Part shown: positions 48,881 through 60,690 of the stretch, one piece after another
Layout of the letters: each line of letters begins with the position of its first letter
How positions within the stretch are numbered: position 1 is the stretch's first letter
Source of the DNA: Brachycybe producta
Lineage: Eukaryota; Arthropoda; Diplopoda; Playtdesmida; Andrognathidae
Assembly (NCBI GenBank): GCA_036925085.1
Contig: JAUPFP010000003.1
Span: forward strand, 6,202,979-6,266,978
Reading direction: 5' to 3'
Length of the DNA stretch: 64,000 nucleotides
The notes under the pieces: generated by a model
Told to the model about the DNA's origin: nothing
The model's input: the letters and a program-made list of their open reading frames with translations, nothing else
The model's database searches: none
Translations under genes and position numbers: made by a program

Positions 48881-48929
48881 CTTTTTCTGTCAGCTCACTC
48901 ATTGTATCAAGTTTGTTTTAAATCACTTT

Positions 48930-49640
48930 TGTAACACCCTGTAAATCGTGATCCCGCCAAAACCATAGCCCGGGGGGTAAACAACTCTCAACCGTCCCTC
49001 CCTCCTCTCTGACTCACCTTTCTAACTCATACCCAAGCGGCGGATTGATACATAAAGGACCATGGTCACTTGGACCTGGTTACACCTCGCAGGTGTACAC
49101 AGGTCCAAGGTATAAAAGGACCGTGTTCCTCTTTGTTCCTCAGTTTTGTCCTTTGCCTGTATTACGAGATCTTTATCCGAATCATGGGCCTGAGGACGCA
49201 CCGTTAGTATCATTAATATTCATCCTTGTATTCTGTGTTTCTTACAAGTGATGAATAAAAGTGTTGTAATAAGAAACAGCGTTGTCCTTTTGTTTATATG
49301 TAACTAACTTCTCTTAAGAGGCCGGAGGTTTCATAGGGCAGGAGCTATACGATTTTCAGCAGCTACAACATCTTCTCTTGTCGGCATACCGATGGAGAAG
49401 ATGTATATCAGCATCAACCGGAAGAGAGAGAGATGGCCGCCACTCTCCTGCATCGATTTCACCCCCCTGCAGAAGAGTGACTACAATCTGTCTCCATCCA
49501 GCTCTCTCTACAGCTCGGATCTTCTCTGTGCAGGTGTCATACTGCTCAGAGAAGAAACGAAATGTAGAAAATGTCATCTAAAGGTTGGTAATAAAAATGG
49601 GTTGATGTCAAAAGCTCACACTTTCTTCAAGTTAAATGAA
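48930..49640 (+). mobile_element. LTR-like repeat, family E (copy E4)
   Basis: Starts TGTAACACCCTG. A long inverted repeat TTGGACCTGGTTACACCT / AGGTGTACACAGGTCCAA (about 49069-49107, 16 of 18 pairs) directly precedes GGTATAAAAGG (TATA at 49111-49117). ATGAATAAAAGTG near 49250 is a poly(A) signal. After it a GC-richer stretch encodes, without clear function, short frames (FTPLQKSDYN in one) similar to E2. End approximate. Confidence 0.65.
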
Positions 49641-49936
49641 AATAAACTTGATAAATGAGTGGGGTTTAACATTTTATAGGCGTTATATTTGTGATTTTAT
49701 AATAGGTGTTAAGTTTTATACATTTTATACAGGTTGTTTACGTTTTATACAGTATAATACATCAATGCATAAAATGTTACTTTTGTGACATTTACCTATC
49801 TCTGGACACTTGTGAAAAACGTTTAGCATTACCTTTAACCATTCTAGTTTTGTAAACAATTTGAACTATATTATAAAGTTGTTGTTTCTACACAACATTT
49901 ATACATCTATACAAAATGATATTTGTGTAGGCCTAC
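49641..49936. other. AGL intron, nothing recognised
   Basis: About 300 bases; AT-rich, with a few TTTTATAC repeats, no gene. Confidence 0.5.
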
Positions 49937-50162
49937 CTATCATTAACCGTGAAGTAGAAATGAAAAGATCCTGGTAAAACCATTGGCAGCTCGATGTACA
50001 TGGCTGAATCATCTCGGTTGGAGTTGATATCGTCGACCTTCCACTGAAGCTTGTGATAACGACTTCTTTGAAAGTCATCGTTTTTATGTAGTGGATGATT
50101 GCAGAATACAGTGACCGTTCTTCCAAACAGACTTGCGCCCAAGCGAAACGTTAATATCCAAT
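49937..50162 (-). CDS. AGL: AGL exon (1st seen in the window)
   Basis: 226 bases: two bases, 74 codons, two bases. The minus strand reads DWILTFRLGASLFGRTVTVF, then HPLHKNDDFQRSRYHKLQW, then GSFHFYFTVND, matching AGL YELQFRLGPTLQGKAVTVY, the FNREKFRSLDW block and GSFQYYFLQGNE (vertebrate, from memory). This is the N-terminal beta-rich domain before the barrel. The acceptor TTTTTATACAG (AG at 50163-50164) and donor AG|GTAGGC (49931-49936) define it. It opens mid-codon, so at least one coding exon with the start codon (about 30 residues in vertebrates) lies upstream. None was found between 50163 and 50950, so the first intron probably spans element C and leaves the window. Confidence 0.95.
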
Positions 50163-50950
50163 CTGTATAAAAAGAATGTTGCAATCAATTATAATGGAAC
50201 TTTAAAATAGTATTTGAAATTTCACAATTAATTCAAAATTTCCCATCATCACACATTAGGGACTGGGAACTAAAAAAATATTGGTTTTAGCTTTTTATCA
50301 TTTACCCACGACCCATCAGTATTCTGCCAGTTTCAATCATAATCAGTAGTGTAATTTTATGCCTGCAGCAATGCAGCATGCAGAACCCATTTAACATACT
50401 CCACTGAGAAACACTAAAATGTATGAAAAAAACAACAAAAGTGATTTTAGGGCAAATCTCCTTTTAAGGCAAATGGTTTAGGGCAAGTGCCTTTAGGGCA
50501 AATGTCTATATAGGGGATATAGACATTTGCCCTACATCTGTTTCATGTATGGTTGGCAAAAACCCAGGTTTTATTTATTTAGCACAGCCCACTCGTTTAA
50601 ACCAGGTTTAAATGGGTTAAATGGGCTAAAATGAATTAAACCTCTGAAAGAAAAGAAGAAGTCCCTAATACTATGACTTATCATAGTCATCAACAAACAT
50701 TCACTTCATTTGTAGCATATTGCAGTATGTTACTATTTATTTTACTCTACGCCAACTTTAGTCTAAGAAATTCTTGTATTACTGTCATCAGTTTGAATTT
50801 CACCATCTAGTATATTATTTGCCACGATGACTGGTAAAGGTGACCAACCATCTGATCCTAACAGAAACCAATTTTCAGAAATGTTATTGAAATAAAAAAA
50901 TTATAGAAATGAAATGTAACGTATGAAAAATTATTACCAAAAGGAACATA
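50163..50950. other. AGL intron with a partial foldback element
   Basis: At 50345-50540 lies a partial copy of the 3074-3572 foldback element: the unique centre (GCAGAACCCATTTAACATACTCCACTG) and one arm of AGGGCAAATG repeats, ending in a local palindrome GGGCAAATGTCTATA / TATAGACATTTGCCC. Near 50548 is TATGGTTGGCAAAAACCCAGG, like the short repeats near 640 and 2060. The rest is AT-rich intron. Confidence 0.6.
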
Positions 50951-51227
50951 GACAAAGGCAGTCAGATAGATATGGTTTTTCTTGATCTCTGCAAGGCATT
51001 TGACACAGTTTCTCACTCAAAACTAATGACAAAAATGAGTGGGTATGGATTGGGTGAACAGGTGTATAAATGGGTGCATTTTTTTTGAGTGATAGGAAAC
51101 AAAGGGTTGTTGCAGGTGGGTCTGAATCTGACTGGATAGGGGTTACATCAGGGGTTCCTCAGGGTAGTGTGTTGGGTCCGCTTCTGTTTCTTTTATATAT
51201 CAATGACCTCAGCAGTCAAGTTAGCAG

Positions 51228-52035
51228 TGTAACGTCCCGCCGGACCGTTACAATACCCCAGTAAGTTCACCCCAAAAAGGACGTAAAACTTACCGCTAAC
51301 CCGGCTCCTTACGGGGACGGGACCGTACCCGTAGCCGTCTCCCGCACGGTGCTCCCTGAGTTGTGCCGGCTCCACGGAGCCACCCTCGACGGACACGACG
51401 AAAAACCACGCCGCCACGCCGAGAATATCGCGGTAGAACTCCGGTTCTACCGCGAGCCGACACGAAGACCGGCCGAAACAAGTCGGAAACAGGACGGTGG
51501 TGATTCCCCAACCGGTAATCCCACCCTCCCACGCGGGACTTCCCCAAAGAAACGACACGACACAGTAAGTGATGATAAAAAGTGTATTTTAATTAACACT
51601 TACGACGTATGATGAGTAAAATGATGGCAGTAATTATATTTACACAACTTGGCTGGATACCTTATCCAGCCAAGCCCCCATAAATATATACAAAAGGCCC
51701 ACAGGCCAAAGGCACAGAAAACCACAAGATGAAGTCAGAAGCACTGGCCAGTGGAGGTCTCCTTGACCTCCACCCACAGGTCTTGTCTCACTTGAAGCCT
51801 ACAACCAACTGCCCAGATCCTGTGGTTGACTAGGCCACAGGAAACCTCCAGGCAACTCCACCTGGAGGGGACAGAGGTCACATCTGACCTCTCACCCATA
51901 GACTTCATGGTGAGAGGTCTGCTGGCACCAAAATGGCGTCCGTCCCAACAGCCTACTGTAGCTGTCAGGCAGACCACCATAGAGAAATTCGTCTGCTCCA
52001 TCAAAATTAAAATTGGAGCAGACCAGGTTGCCACA
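51228..52035 (-). repeat. 3' LTR of element C
   Basis: 808 bp; in sense TGTGGCAACC..GGACGTTACA. The palindrome CCTCCAGG / CCTGGAGG (plus-strand 51845-51852 and 51861-51868) is the counterpart of the B promoter palindrome with one paired change. A second hairpin CTTGGCTGGATA / TATCCAGCCAAG lies at about 51650-51680 beside TATATATTTATGG. Confidence 0.93.
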
Positions 52036-52052
52036 ATCCTCTCAACTTCCCT
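52036..52052 (-). promoter_or_regulatory. Polypurine tract of element C
   Basis: In sense AGGGAAGTTGAGAGGAT directly before the 3' LTR, identical to element B. Confidence 0.75.
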
Positions 52053-52112
52053 GTTCCGTCTCGGGAACAGGTCAGTCAAGCCAGCCAGGATTGCTCCCCG
52101 AACCTGACCTTC

Positions 52113-55100
52113 TTAGGGCCCGGACGGCTTCTCTGGCGGTGTCGCGAAAGTGGAGCCCATCCACTCCGCAGCCCACCGACGTGCCCACCACAAGCACATC
52201 TGGGTGTTACGCCACCCAAAACCAGTATCAAAAGCTGTCCCCCTAAGACGGCTTTCCTCCAGGGCTCGGAATTCCTCAAAAGGAATATCCTGGAGTTGCG
52301 GACGCGTGCGTAGCGTCCGACTTGTTAGGAGGTCTACCAGGGCAACCGCGGGCTCGGTCTCGCACCCTGGTAGAGGCTCAGTAATAAACTGTCCAGCCAT
52401 ACCTCCTAAGTCGCATCCCAGCAAATGTTGGATGAATGGGGCTGCACGCCGGGCTAGACGAACTATCCCGGCATCTAGTCCCACCACATCCAAAATAGCA
52501 AACGTTTGCTGGACCGGATTTACGACCATAATCACCGGAAAACCTCCACAACCAAACGCCACAACATGGCGCATGTTGTACGGCGGTAGCCTTGCTACCC
52601 ACGGTTCTGGAAGTGGCTCATCCAGACGGTAGTAACCGTGGTATTGGCAACCCTCCATTCCCGGTTGGTCCTGCCAAAGACCAAGCCGGTTATTCAGATA
52701 CACCTCTGCATCTGAATACGGGGGCAATGCGCCAATACGCCGTCCCTCAGCCTCAGGCCTAGGGGAGGTTGACGTTTCAGGTCCTAGGGTATCGAATACC
52801 CCACCGCCATGGACCGGAGAGAAGGATGTACCCCTACTGGGGGTCACGGGGTCACGTTTGGCGGGAACACTAACTCCTGCAACCAAGGTTCCTTCGCCCC
52901 TAGGTGAGGGCAAAGTCACCCGGTGCAGGGTTCCCACCGCTCGAACCCGCAGGTTCGAGACCGCATCCACCTTCGGGGAGGATGGAGGCGTGCCGACCAA
53001 AACGTCGCGCATCGACCTACCATCCATCCGCGCCGCCTCCACGGGACGGGTATGGACCGGTTGACTCCCGGCCGGCGTGCTTGCCTGAGCACGCCGGGAC
53101 TCCTCCTTTTCCGCCACGACGCCTCCAGTTTCGGCTCCCTGGCGCCTACTACTGGAGGGTGTCGGACTTCCCTTCCTCTCACGTCTGGACCTCTTTCGGT
53201 CCTTCTTATTTTTCTTTTTCTTCCCGGGAGAGGAAGGTTGACCATGCGTCGGGTCAGACTTAACTGACCCCGACGACTTACTGGGCCGATCGGGCTTAGG
53301 AGGGTGGTTAGCCCCCTTCGCCTTCTCGGACTCCTTCTTCGAAGGTTTTCCGGCCGGAGCCGTACTCCTCTTTGAAGAAGTGCCCTTGGCCGATGTGACA
53401 GTCGAGGACGATTGTCCGGAGACAAATCTTCCTCGACCATCCCGAAGGAGAGACTTCTCCTTCGGTGCAAGAGTCGGCTGACTCTTGCCACCAGTCGCTT
53501 TGGCTTCCGCACCATGGGCTGGTGCACTGGAAGCCTGCATCGCCTCCCTCTCGGCGATTCGCTTCTGGCCAGCGATGGTCGTGGCACTCGCGATAGGCGG
53601 GACGCCACGACCGACAGGAGGTTCCCCTGTTTTGAGCGGACTCCGGGCGGGCATTCCCTGCAGGGGAGGGAACTCCGCAGCCCGGCTCTCAAACTCCTGC
53701 CGCTCTCCTGCACCGACCGCACGAGCGATCTGTCGGTGCAGGCTCGCTGCTTGAGCTTGAAGCCGTTTGAGCTTATCCTCTAAGCTCTCGGGCTTCCGAG
53801 GTTCGGAGGCCTTTCCTCGACCTGAGGACCTGGCCTTCTTACCTCTCGAGCTTTCAGCCACTGGTGGGGTGTGAGGGCGGGACCTCTTTTGTCCCTTACC
53901 ACCACCACCACTCACAGATTTTCCCATTTTACCGGGAGCAGGTACTGGAGGCTGGGTAGCCTTCTTCTCTGCTCGCCGGTCCCTCTTCGGGTTGTCCGAC
54001 CGCCAGCCGGAGGGGCCAGCTACTGCCTCGGGCGAACCCGATCCAGCAGCCGGCTTCTCTGGCCAAGCAGCCCCTGGACAACCTTCAGGGTGGGCGAGAG
54101 TTTCCGCTCGAAGCCCCACAGCAGGCGTGAACTTCTTCAACGCCTCCTCCTTAGCTTTGAGCAGAGCCTCTCTCTCTGCGAGAGCCTTGGCTCTGGCAGT
54201 GATCCGTGCGGCTCCGGACTTCTTCTTGCGCTTCCTTGCGCCGTCCTTCCTCACCTGCACGGTTGGAAACTCCCCGACGAAGCACCGACGGTCCCCGACC
54301 AGGAAGCCACCTTCCTGGACCATGTCCCGTCTCGCTTCGTCCAACCGATCCAAGCGGTCTTCTTCTTCGGCCAAGGACACAGCCACGGCCTCCAAAGACA
54401 TTGGATCGGCGGGAAGTACTCCGGGGGATCCCGTCCCAGACGGTTTACCCTCGGAGGCCGAACTACTCCCGTCAGACTCCGAAGAGCCCTCTGAAGAGGC
54501 GTTGCGGCTCCGCCACTGCCTTGAGGCGTCAACCACCGAATCAACGGTGGTTTCGACCTCCATCTCCGTGTCAATGACTAAGGACGCTCCCAAGGAGACG
54601 TCCTCACTGTCCTCGACCACCCTAGACCAATCTAGGAGGTCTCGAACAGACGGAGACCCGGGTTCCGGGGTACTAGCGGTTACCACACCGGTAGCCGCCT
54701 TCCCACCATCAACACCCGCTTCTGCAGTTTCACCAACCGGGGAAACTACCGCCGCCACCGACTGAACGGTGGTAGCAGCCGTATCCCTGGTGGGAGACTG
54801 CAGGTACCTGCCCCAGAAGGCTCCGACACCGGTCGGAGTCGACTGGGCAGACTCCGGACCTTCCACGGCCTCTGCCGCCGGGGAATCACCAGATTCCACG
54901 GTGGCGTCAGCCGTTTCCGGTCCGCCAGATGATGGGGAGCCCTCCGATCCCGACTCTAACAGCCTTGCATCCCCAGGACGCAGCGGGCTGAGGGAGGGGG
55001 ACCGTTGGCCACTCCCGTCGACTTCCTCCTTCTCCTTCTCCGTGATGGGCCTGCGAAAAAGGGACAAAACCGTTAAAAACAAGTTTTCAGCATGGAAAAG

Positions 55101-58100
55101 TGAATTCCACGGACTTTTACCGTGAGAATTCTTGTTTTCACCGTCGAAAGTCGGTAATTCACGGTCAAAACCGTGTTCTACCGTCTTCTTCCGGTGAAAA
55201 CCACTTTTCCCCCTTCCGGAACCGGTAGAAAGAGTATTCCACGGGATTTCACCGTGCGAATCGCGGTTTCCACCGTCCAAAGTCGGTAAACCACGGTAAA
55301 AACCATGGCTGACCACCTTCGAACGGTGAAAACACCCTTTCACCGAGTTCCGACGGTTGGAAAGGGCATTGCACGGACTTCTACCGTGCAAAATGCCGTT
55401 TTCACCGTCCAAAGTCGGCAATTCACGGTCCCCACCGTGTTTCACCGCCTTCGATCGGCGAAACCCACTCCCTGGCGGGCTTCTACCGTCCAAACACCGT
55501 CGAACTTGGGCCTTCCCAAGCGAAACGGCGCTCGGACGGGCTGAACCCGCCGGAAAAGTGCTTTCCATAGTGGTTTGGCCACCATGACAACAGTCATGGC
55601 GGCGAAACCACACCCACCACGTGTGTATACGGTCAATGACCGTAAAACACACCGTTAAAACAGAAAAAAGAACTGCCAACAGGCAGGAGAAGGAAATACC
55701 CTTAGAGGGACTTACTTTAACAATTTTGCCCTCTTTTTCCAGTTCTTGATGGCCTCTCTGACGGTGAAAACGTGTATTTTCCTTCACACGTGGTGCCGGC
55801 GTTTTTTGTTTGTTTAATTTGCAAACAAAATGGCGCCTAGCCGCCAAATTCACCGTCTTAGCGGCTAATGGCCGTGCAGTAGCGGCTAATACGTCATCAG
55901 CCGCCTCATGCATGGTCACCATGGAGATTTCACCGTCGTCTGCCTTTTTAGGGGCAGACACACGGTGAATTCTCCTGCACCAAGACTGGACCTGGTGGGT
56001 AGAGACATTTACCGTCAATTCTCTTATATTGACGGTAATGGGAGACTTCACGGAGGTTTTCACGGGCGGATTTCTCCGTCCACGGACCGATTTTGTCGGA
56101 CCTCGGACCAGACACCTGGGGATGGGCCGCCCTGGGTTTCTACCGAAACCGTAGCTGGCCCCAAACACCGCAACGTCCGGCCGCCTCCGCTCCCAGCCGT
56201 CCGCCCATAGCAGCGGACTGCCGGCTCTACCCCACCACGGTAGGGGCACCCACAGGGTACCCCACAACCGAATACTCCCTATCCGAGGGTCGTACCCACT
56301 CACCTCAAACACCCTCGGTCTCCGCGGACGGAGATTATACCGAGGAGGTGGGGGGTCATTTCCCTTGGAGTCGGTAGACTCCTGCGAAGGAATGGACGGT
56401 GGCTTTAGCGCCGGAGTCATTCCACTCCGCGCCGAAGCCTCCGTGGCGTCGCTGTCTGTTCCGGAGGAGGTTTCAGAGACACCAAGTCCATCTTCCTCTC
56501 TCACGGTACAGGTGGGTATATACGGCTTCAGGTTATCTACATGAAACAGGTCGCGCACCTTCCGACCATACCCGTCTACGAATTCTATCTCGTAGACCAG
56601 GTCAGAATACCGTGCGACCACCGTACCCCTCTCAGCTTTATACGCCAAGTTCCATTTCTTCGCCTGGCCGAGTTTCCCAGCCTGATCTCTTATCCACACC
56701 GGATCCCCACTCTGATAAAGAGGAGGCTCCACACGGCCAGCGTCATACCGTTCCTTTTGCCTTTTCTGAGCAGCCGCCAAACGTTGACGAGCCTGCTCCT
56801 CCACGGCTTGCTGGTCGGGCAAGTCGCGGACTGGACCGTTCGGAAGGAGATTATCAATCTCCATCCGGGGCTCACGGCCAAACAACAACTGATACGGAGA
56901 GACTTGCGTACTCTCCTGGACAGCTGTGTTATAAGCCCACACGGCGGGCCGTAATTTATCCCACCAGTCACGCTGTTCCTTGAGGGGATCAAGGTACCGC
57001 TTGATGGTTTCCATTACGGTTTTATTCGTACGCTCCGTAAGCCCATTAGCTTGCGGATGGTACGCCGTCGTGAAGTGATGCGCTATGTTATAGCGCTCCC
57101 GGAACTTCAGCAGGACTTTGCTGGAGAACTGGGACCCACGATCCGAGACAAGAGCTTTCGGTGTGCCATACACCGAAAGGATTTCGTCCTTCAGGAATTT
57201 CACCACACAGGCGGCCGTGGCCCTTCGTACCGCCCTTGCCACACCGTACCGGGTGAAATATTCAACCATGATTAGTACATAGGTGACTCCACCCACGGAG
57301 GCAGGAAACGGTCCAACGAAGTCCATTCCCCAGGTATCAACTGGGTACTCCGGCACAATCGGTTGGAGAAATCCCTGACTTCGAGCGAACTGTCGCGCTC
57401 TCTGACACACCAAACATGACTTAACATATTCGGCAGTGTCCCGCTTCATACCGATCCAGTAGAAGCATGAGCGCAGTCTTTGGTAGGTCTTAAACATCCC
57501 GAAGTGACCAGCTTCGGGAATGTCATGTAGCTTCCTTAGGCAGAAAGCCCTGCATGACTTCGGAACTACCAACACAGTTCTCAACCGATCCTGGATGGAC
57601 CTGATAGCAAACAACAAGTCATCTGCCACCACGAACTTGAACCGGAGGTTCGAGTTGGGGTCACGGAAGATTTCACTCTTCACTTTGGAGCACCAGCCAT
57701 CGGCCTCTTGCTCCTTGACCCAATCCACCTCGGAACGGATGTGGTAAATAACCTCACCTACGTCGGCTTCGACGTATTCAGGTAAGGAAAGGTCCGCCAC
57801 ATCACGAACAGGATACCGACTCAAAGCGTCGGCATCCACGTGCAGTGTTCCCTTCCTATACTGAACCTTAAACCGGTACTCTTGGAGCTGCATCTGCCAA
57901 CGCCCCAACCTGCCTTGCAGGTTCTTGGCTGTCTGCAGATAGCAAAGAGCATGGTGATCTGTCACGATCACAAACTCCCGGTTGAAGAGGTAAGGACGGA
58001 ATTTACCCACGGCAAACATGACCGCCAAGCACTCCTGCTCGGTGACCGAATACCGTGTTTCCGCTCCTTTCATGAGTCGGCTTGCGTAGGCCAGAACACG

Positions 58101-60684
58101 GGGGACACTGTCCTCCGGTAACTTCTGGTAGACTACGACTCCCAAGCCGTACCCACTAGCGTCGGTATGGATAATTACCTCACCACGCGGATCGTACATG
58201 GTGAGTACCGGCGCTTCGGTTAAAAATGCCTTTAACCGAGCAAACGCTAGTTTGCACTGATCCGACCACTCGAAGGACGCATCCTTCTTCGTCAGATCGT
58301 GCAAAGGCCTAGCCACCTTGGCGAAGTCCTTGATGAACCTTCGATAGTAACCGGCCAGTCCGAGAAAACTGCGGACGCCTGTCACTGTCGTCGGGACATC
58401 AAACTCCTGGACTGCCCGTACGAGATCCGGGTCTGGAGCAACTCCCTCGGCACTCACTACGTGACCGAGATAACGTACTTTGTTAAAGCCAAAGAAACAT
58501 TTCTTCGGCTGGAGTTTCAGCTCCGCCCCTCGTAACAGTCCAAGGACAGTGGAGAGTCTTTCGAGAAACTGCTCGAAAGTGTTCCCAAAGACGATAATAT
58601 CGTCCAGGTACACCAGACAAGTCTCCCACTTATGTCCTGCCAATAAGAGGTCTAGCGCTCTCTGCATGGTGGCTGGAGCATTACAGAGTCCGAAAGGCAT
58701 TTTCCGGAACTCAAACAGACCTTGAGAGCAAATGAATGCCGTTTTCTCAATGTCTGGCTCAGCCATCCGAACCTGCCAGTAACCACTAGCCAGGTCCAAG
58801 GTAGCGAAGAACTTCGCACCGGCCAACGAGTCGAGCGCATCATCGATGCGAGGCAACGGATACTGATCCAGCTTAGTCTGGGCATTCAGTTTCCGGTAGT
58901 CCACGCAAAAACGAAAGCCACCATCCTTCTTGCGAACAAGCAAGATAGGGCTCGCGTAGGGACTACGCGAAGGTTGGATAACCCCTGCATCCAACATCTT
59001 CGCCACCTCTTCTTTCTCGACTGCTCTGGCCGCTGGAGCGGTTCGACGCAATCCTTCACGCACAGGAGGTTGCCCACCGGTGTCAATCGACCAGAGAGGT
59101 TTCACCCAACTCTGTGAAGTCGAACGCGAAATGATCCCGGCGTGACAGCAGGAACTCTCGAAGCTGTCTCGCCTCTTCAGGCTTCAGATTGTCACCAATC
59201 TTCAGACACTCTTCGAGAGTGGGAGCCGTCGCCACATTGAGCACTTGGCGTCCGTTTCCGGACGCCCCTCTCAACTTAGACGAGGACTTCCCTGGTCGAA
59301 CCATCTTCTGAGTGGGGTCTCCCCCTCTCAACTTAGACGGCTCTTCCAGCCCTACCACAATGGCAGCCTCCACAGCTTGAGCCGTGGCCACACCCTCTCC
59401 TGTTTCCAGGGCAATGGGTGCATTCCCCACGTTTTCAAGCCATATATCGTACGTGCCAAGCCGGTTGGCTGCAGCGATACCTGCTACTGCCAACACACCA
59501 CGTCCACCTAAGGCTTTCCGGTGCGGCTCCACGAGAAGCAGCTGGCCAGGGCCGGCATGCTCTACCAACGTCACGGATACGACACGTCGTACGTGGGCTG
59601 GTAGCCAGACATTCTCCCTCAGTCGCAGAGAACAAACTTCTCCGCGCCCGATAGAGGTTCTGGTCTCGGGCAGCTCTGGTGAAACCACGTTCACCCACCC
59701 GTCAACCTGCTCGAGTGCCGGCGGATCCACTGGGAGTTGCCGTCCCTGAGGCAAAGCCCCTGGTATCGGCGATGGAATTGCTTCCACCTCCCTAGGTTCT
59801 GCAAGCGCATGATCGGTGAATGCAGCTTGGAGGGCATCTGGATGTGCCGTCCAGACATCCTCCCGGAAGTAAACCTTCCGGTGCACGATATCAACCATCA
59901 AGCCGAAGCGTGAGGCGTGATCAACGCCCAACAACGCTTCGCCCTCTCCTTTCACCAAAAGGAGAGGCACCTTGATGGTTTTCTTGTGGATGGTCAATTC
60001 CACATTTGTGACCCCTACTACCTCGATGGAGTGCCCACCCATTCCAAGAAGGAATGAAGGAACCGCCAGTTCCTCTATAGGCAACTCCATCACTCGTGCC
60101 GCCGTAATGCTTAGGACCGACACGTCGGCCCCGGTGTCTACGATCATCTCCAACAGACGATCGCCTATCGACACCCACACCCTCGGTGAACCTACGTCGT
60201 AGGCCCGGCTCTGAAGCTCAGGGATGGGAACCCGCGGGCTCCCACCATCGATCTTCTGCCTCCCGTCCACCTTACCGTCCACACCGGACGGTAATCCCAG
60301 ACGTGCAGAAGACTGGGGAACAGTCTCACAAACCAGAGACTCCCCAGGCACCACGGGAGGTATGGGCACACCAACTCCTCCCGCCTGCTCGATGAGCGCA
60401 CGATCCAGCACCTCACCACTAGGCATATAGGGTGAGGGGGCAAACCAGCGATCCAGCTGGCTGCACACGGCCTCCAATGTGGAGCATGGCGATGGAAATA
60501 CCCACTGGGTAATTTCCGGGTCCGCAGACCTCGCCAGAGGCACCCCTGCCTTCCGCAGGACATCCACATATTTGGAGACCGCCCGGAGGTACGTCCCTCG
60601 TTCAGAGCTCAGGCCATGACAGGCACCTGAGCTTTGAAGCTTTACCGGTCGCACACCACTCAGTTCGGTGGCGACCGGCGGCGG
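52113..60684 (-). pseudogene. pol: Pol of element C with C-terminal accessory region (about one break)
   Basis: Same order as in element B: protease (VDTGADVSVLS), reverse transcriptase (ATLDLASGYWQV, YLDD), RNase H (IHTDASG), integrase (HHCC ending CLVCQR; WGMDFVGPFP; LVSDRGSQF; LTERTNKT), its C-terminal module, RYNLRPRRPR, then about 1300 further residues of charged, P/S/E/K-rich sequence, and the compact end domain (VYLNNRLGLWQDQPGMEG, FPVIMVVNPVQQTFAILDV). The accessory stretch is longer than in B near its start, where the DNA carries extra hairpin repeats (about 55060-55560). The end domain is the best-kept part of the extension, which argues for selection on it. The reading frame has about one break. 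Confidence 0.9.
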
Positions 60685-60690
60685 TTTAAC
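60645..60690 (-). promoter_or_regulatory. Programmed -1 frameshift signal of element C
   Basis: In sense: GTTAAAC (plus-strand 60684-60690) in the gag phase, 5-base spacer, stem CCGGTCGCCACC / GGTG-T-GCGACCGG of twelve pairs with one bulged T, loop GAACTGAGT containing the gag stop. Loop and bulge match element B while several stem pairs differ on both sides. Confidence 0.82.

Noticed and set aside
50163-50950. First coding exon of AGL
   Set aside because: Looked for a short ATG-initiated stretch followed by a donor in the phase needed by the exon ending at 50162; none was convincing, so it is assumed to lie beyond the window.
53871-54765. Plus-strand frames of about 200-260 codons across the C accessory region
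   Set aside because: Antisense shadows of GC-rich coding DNA on the minus strand.
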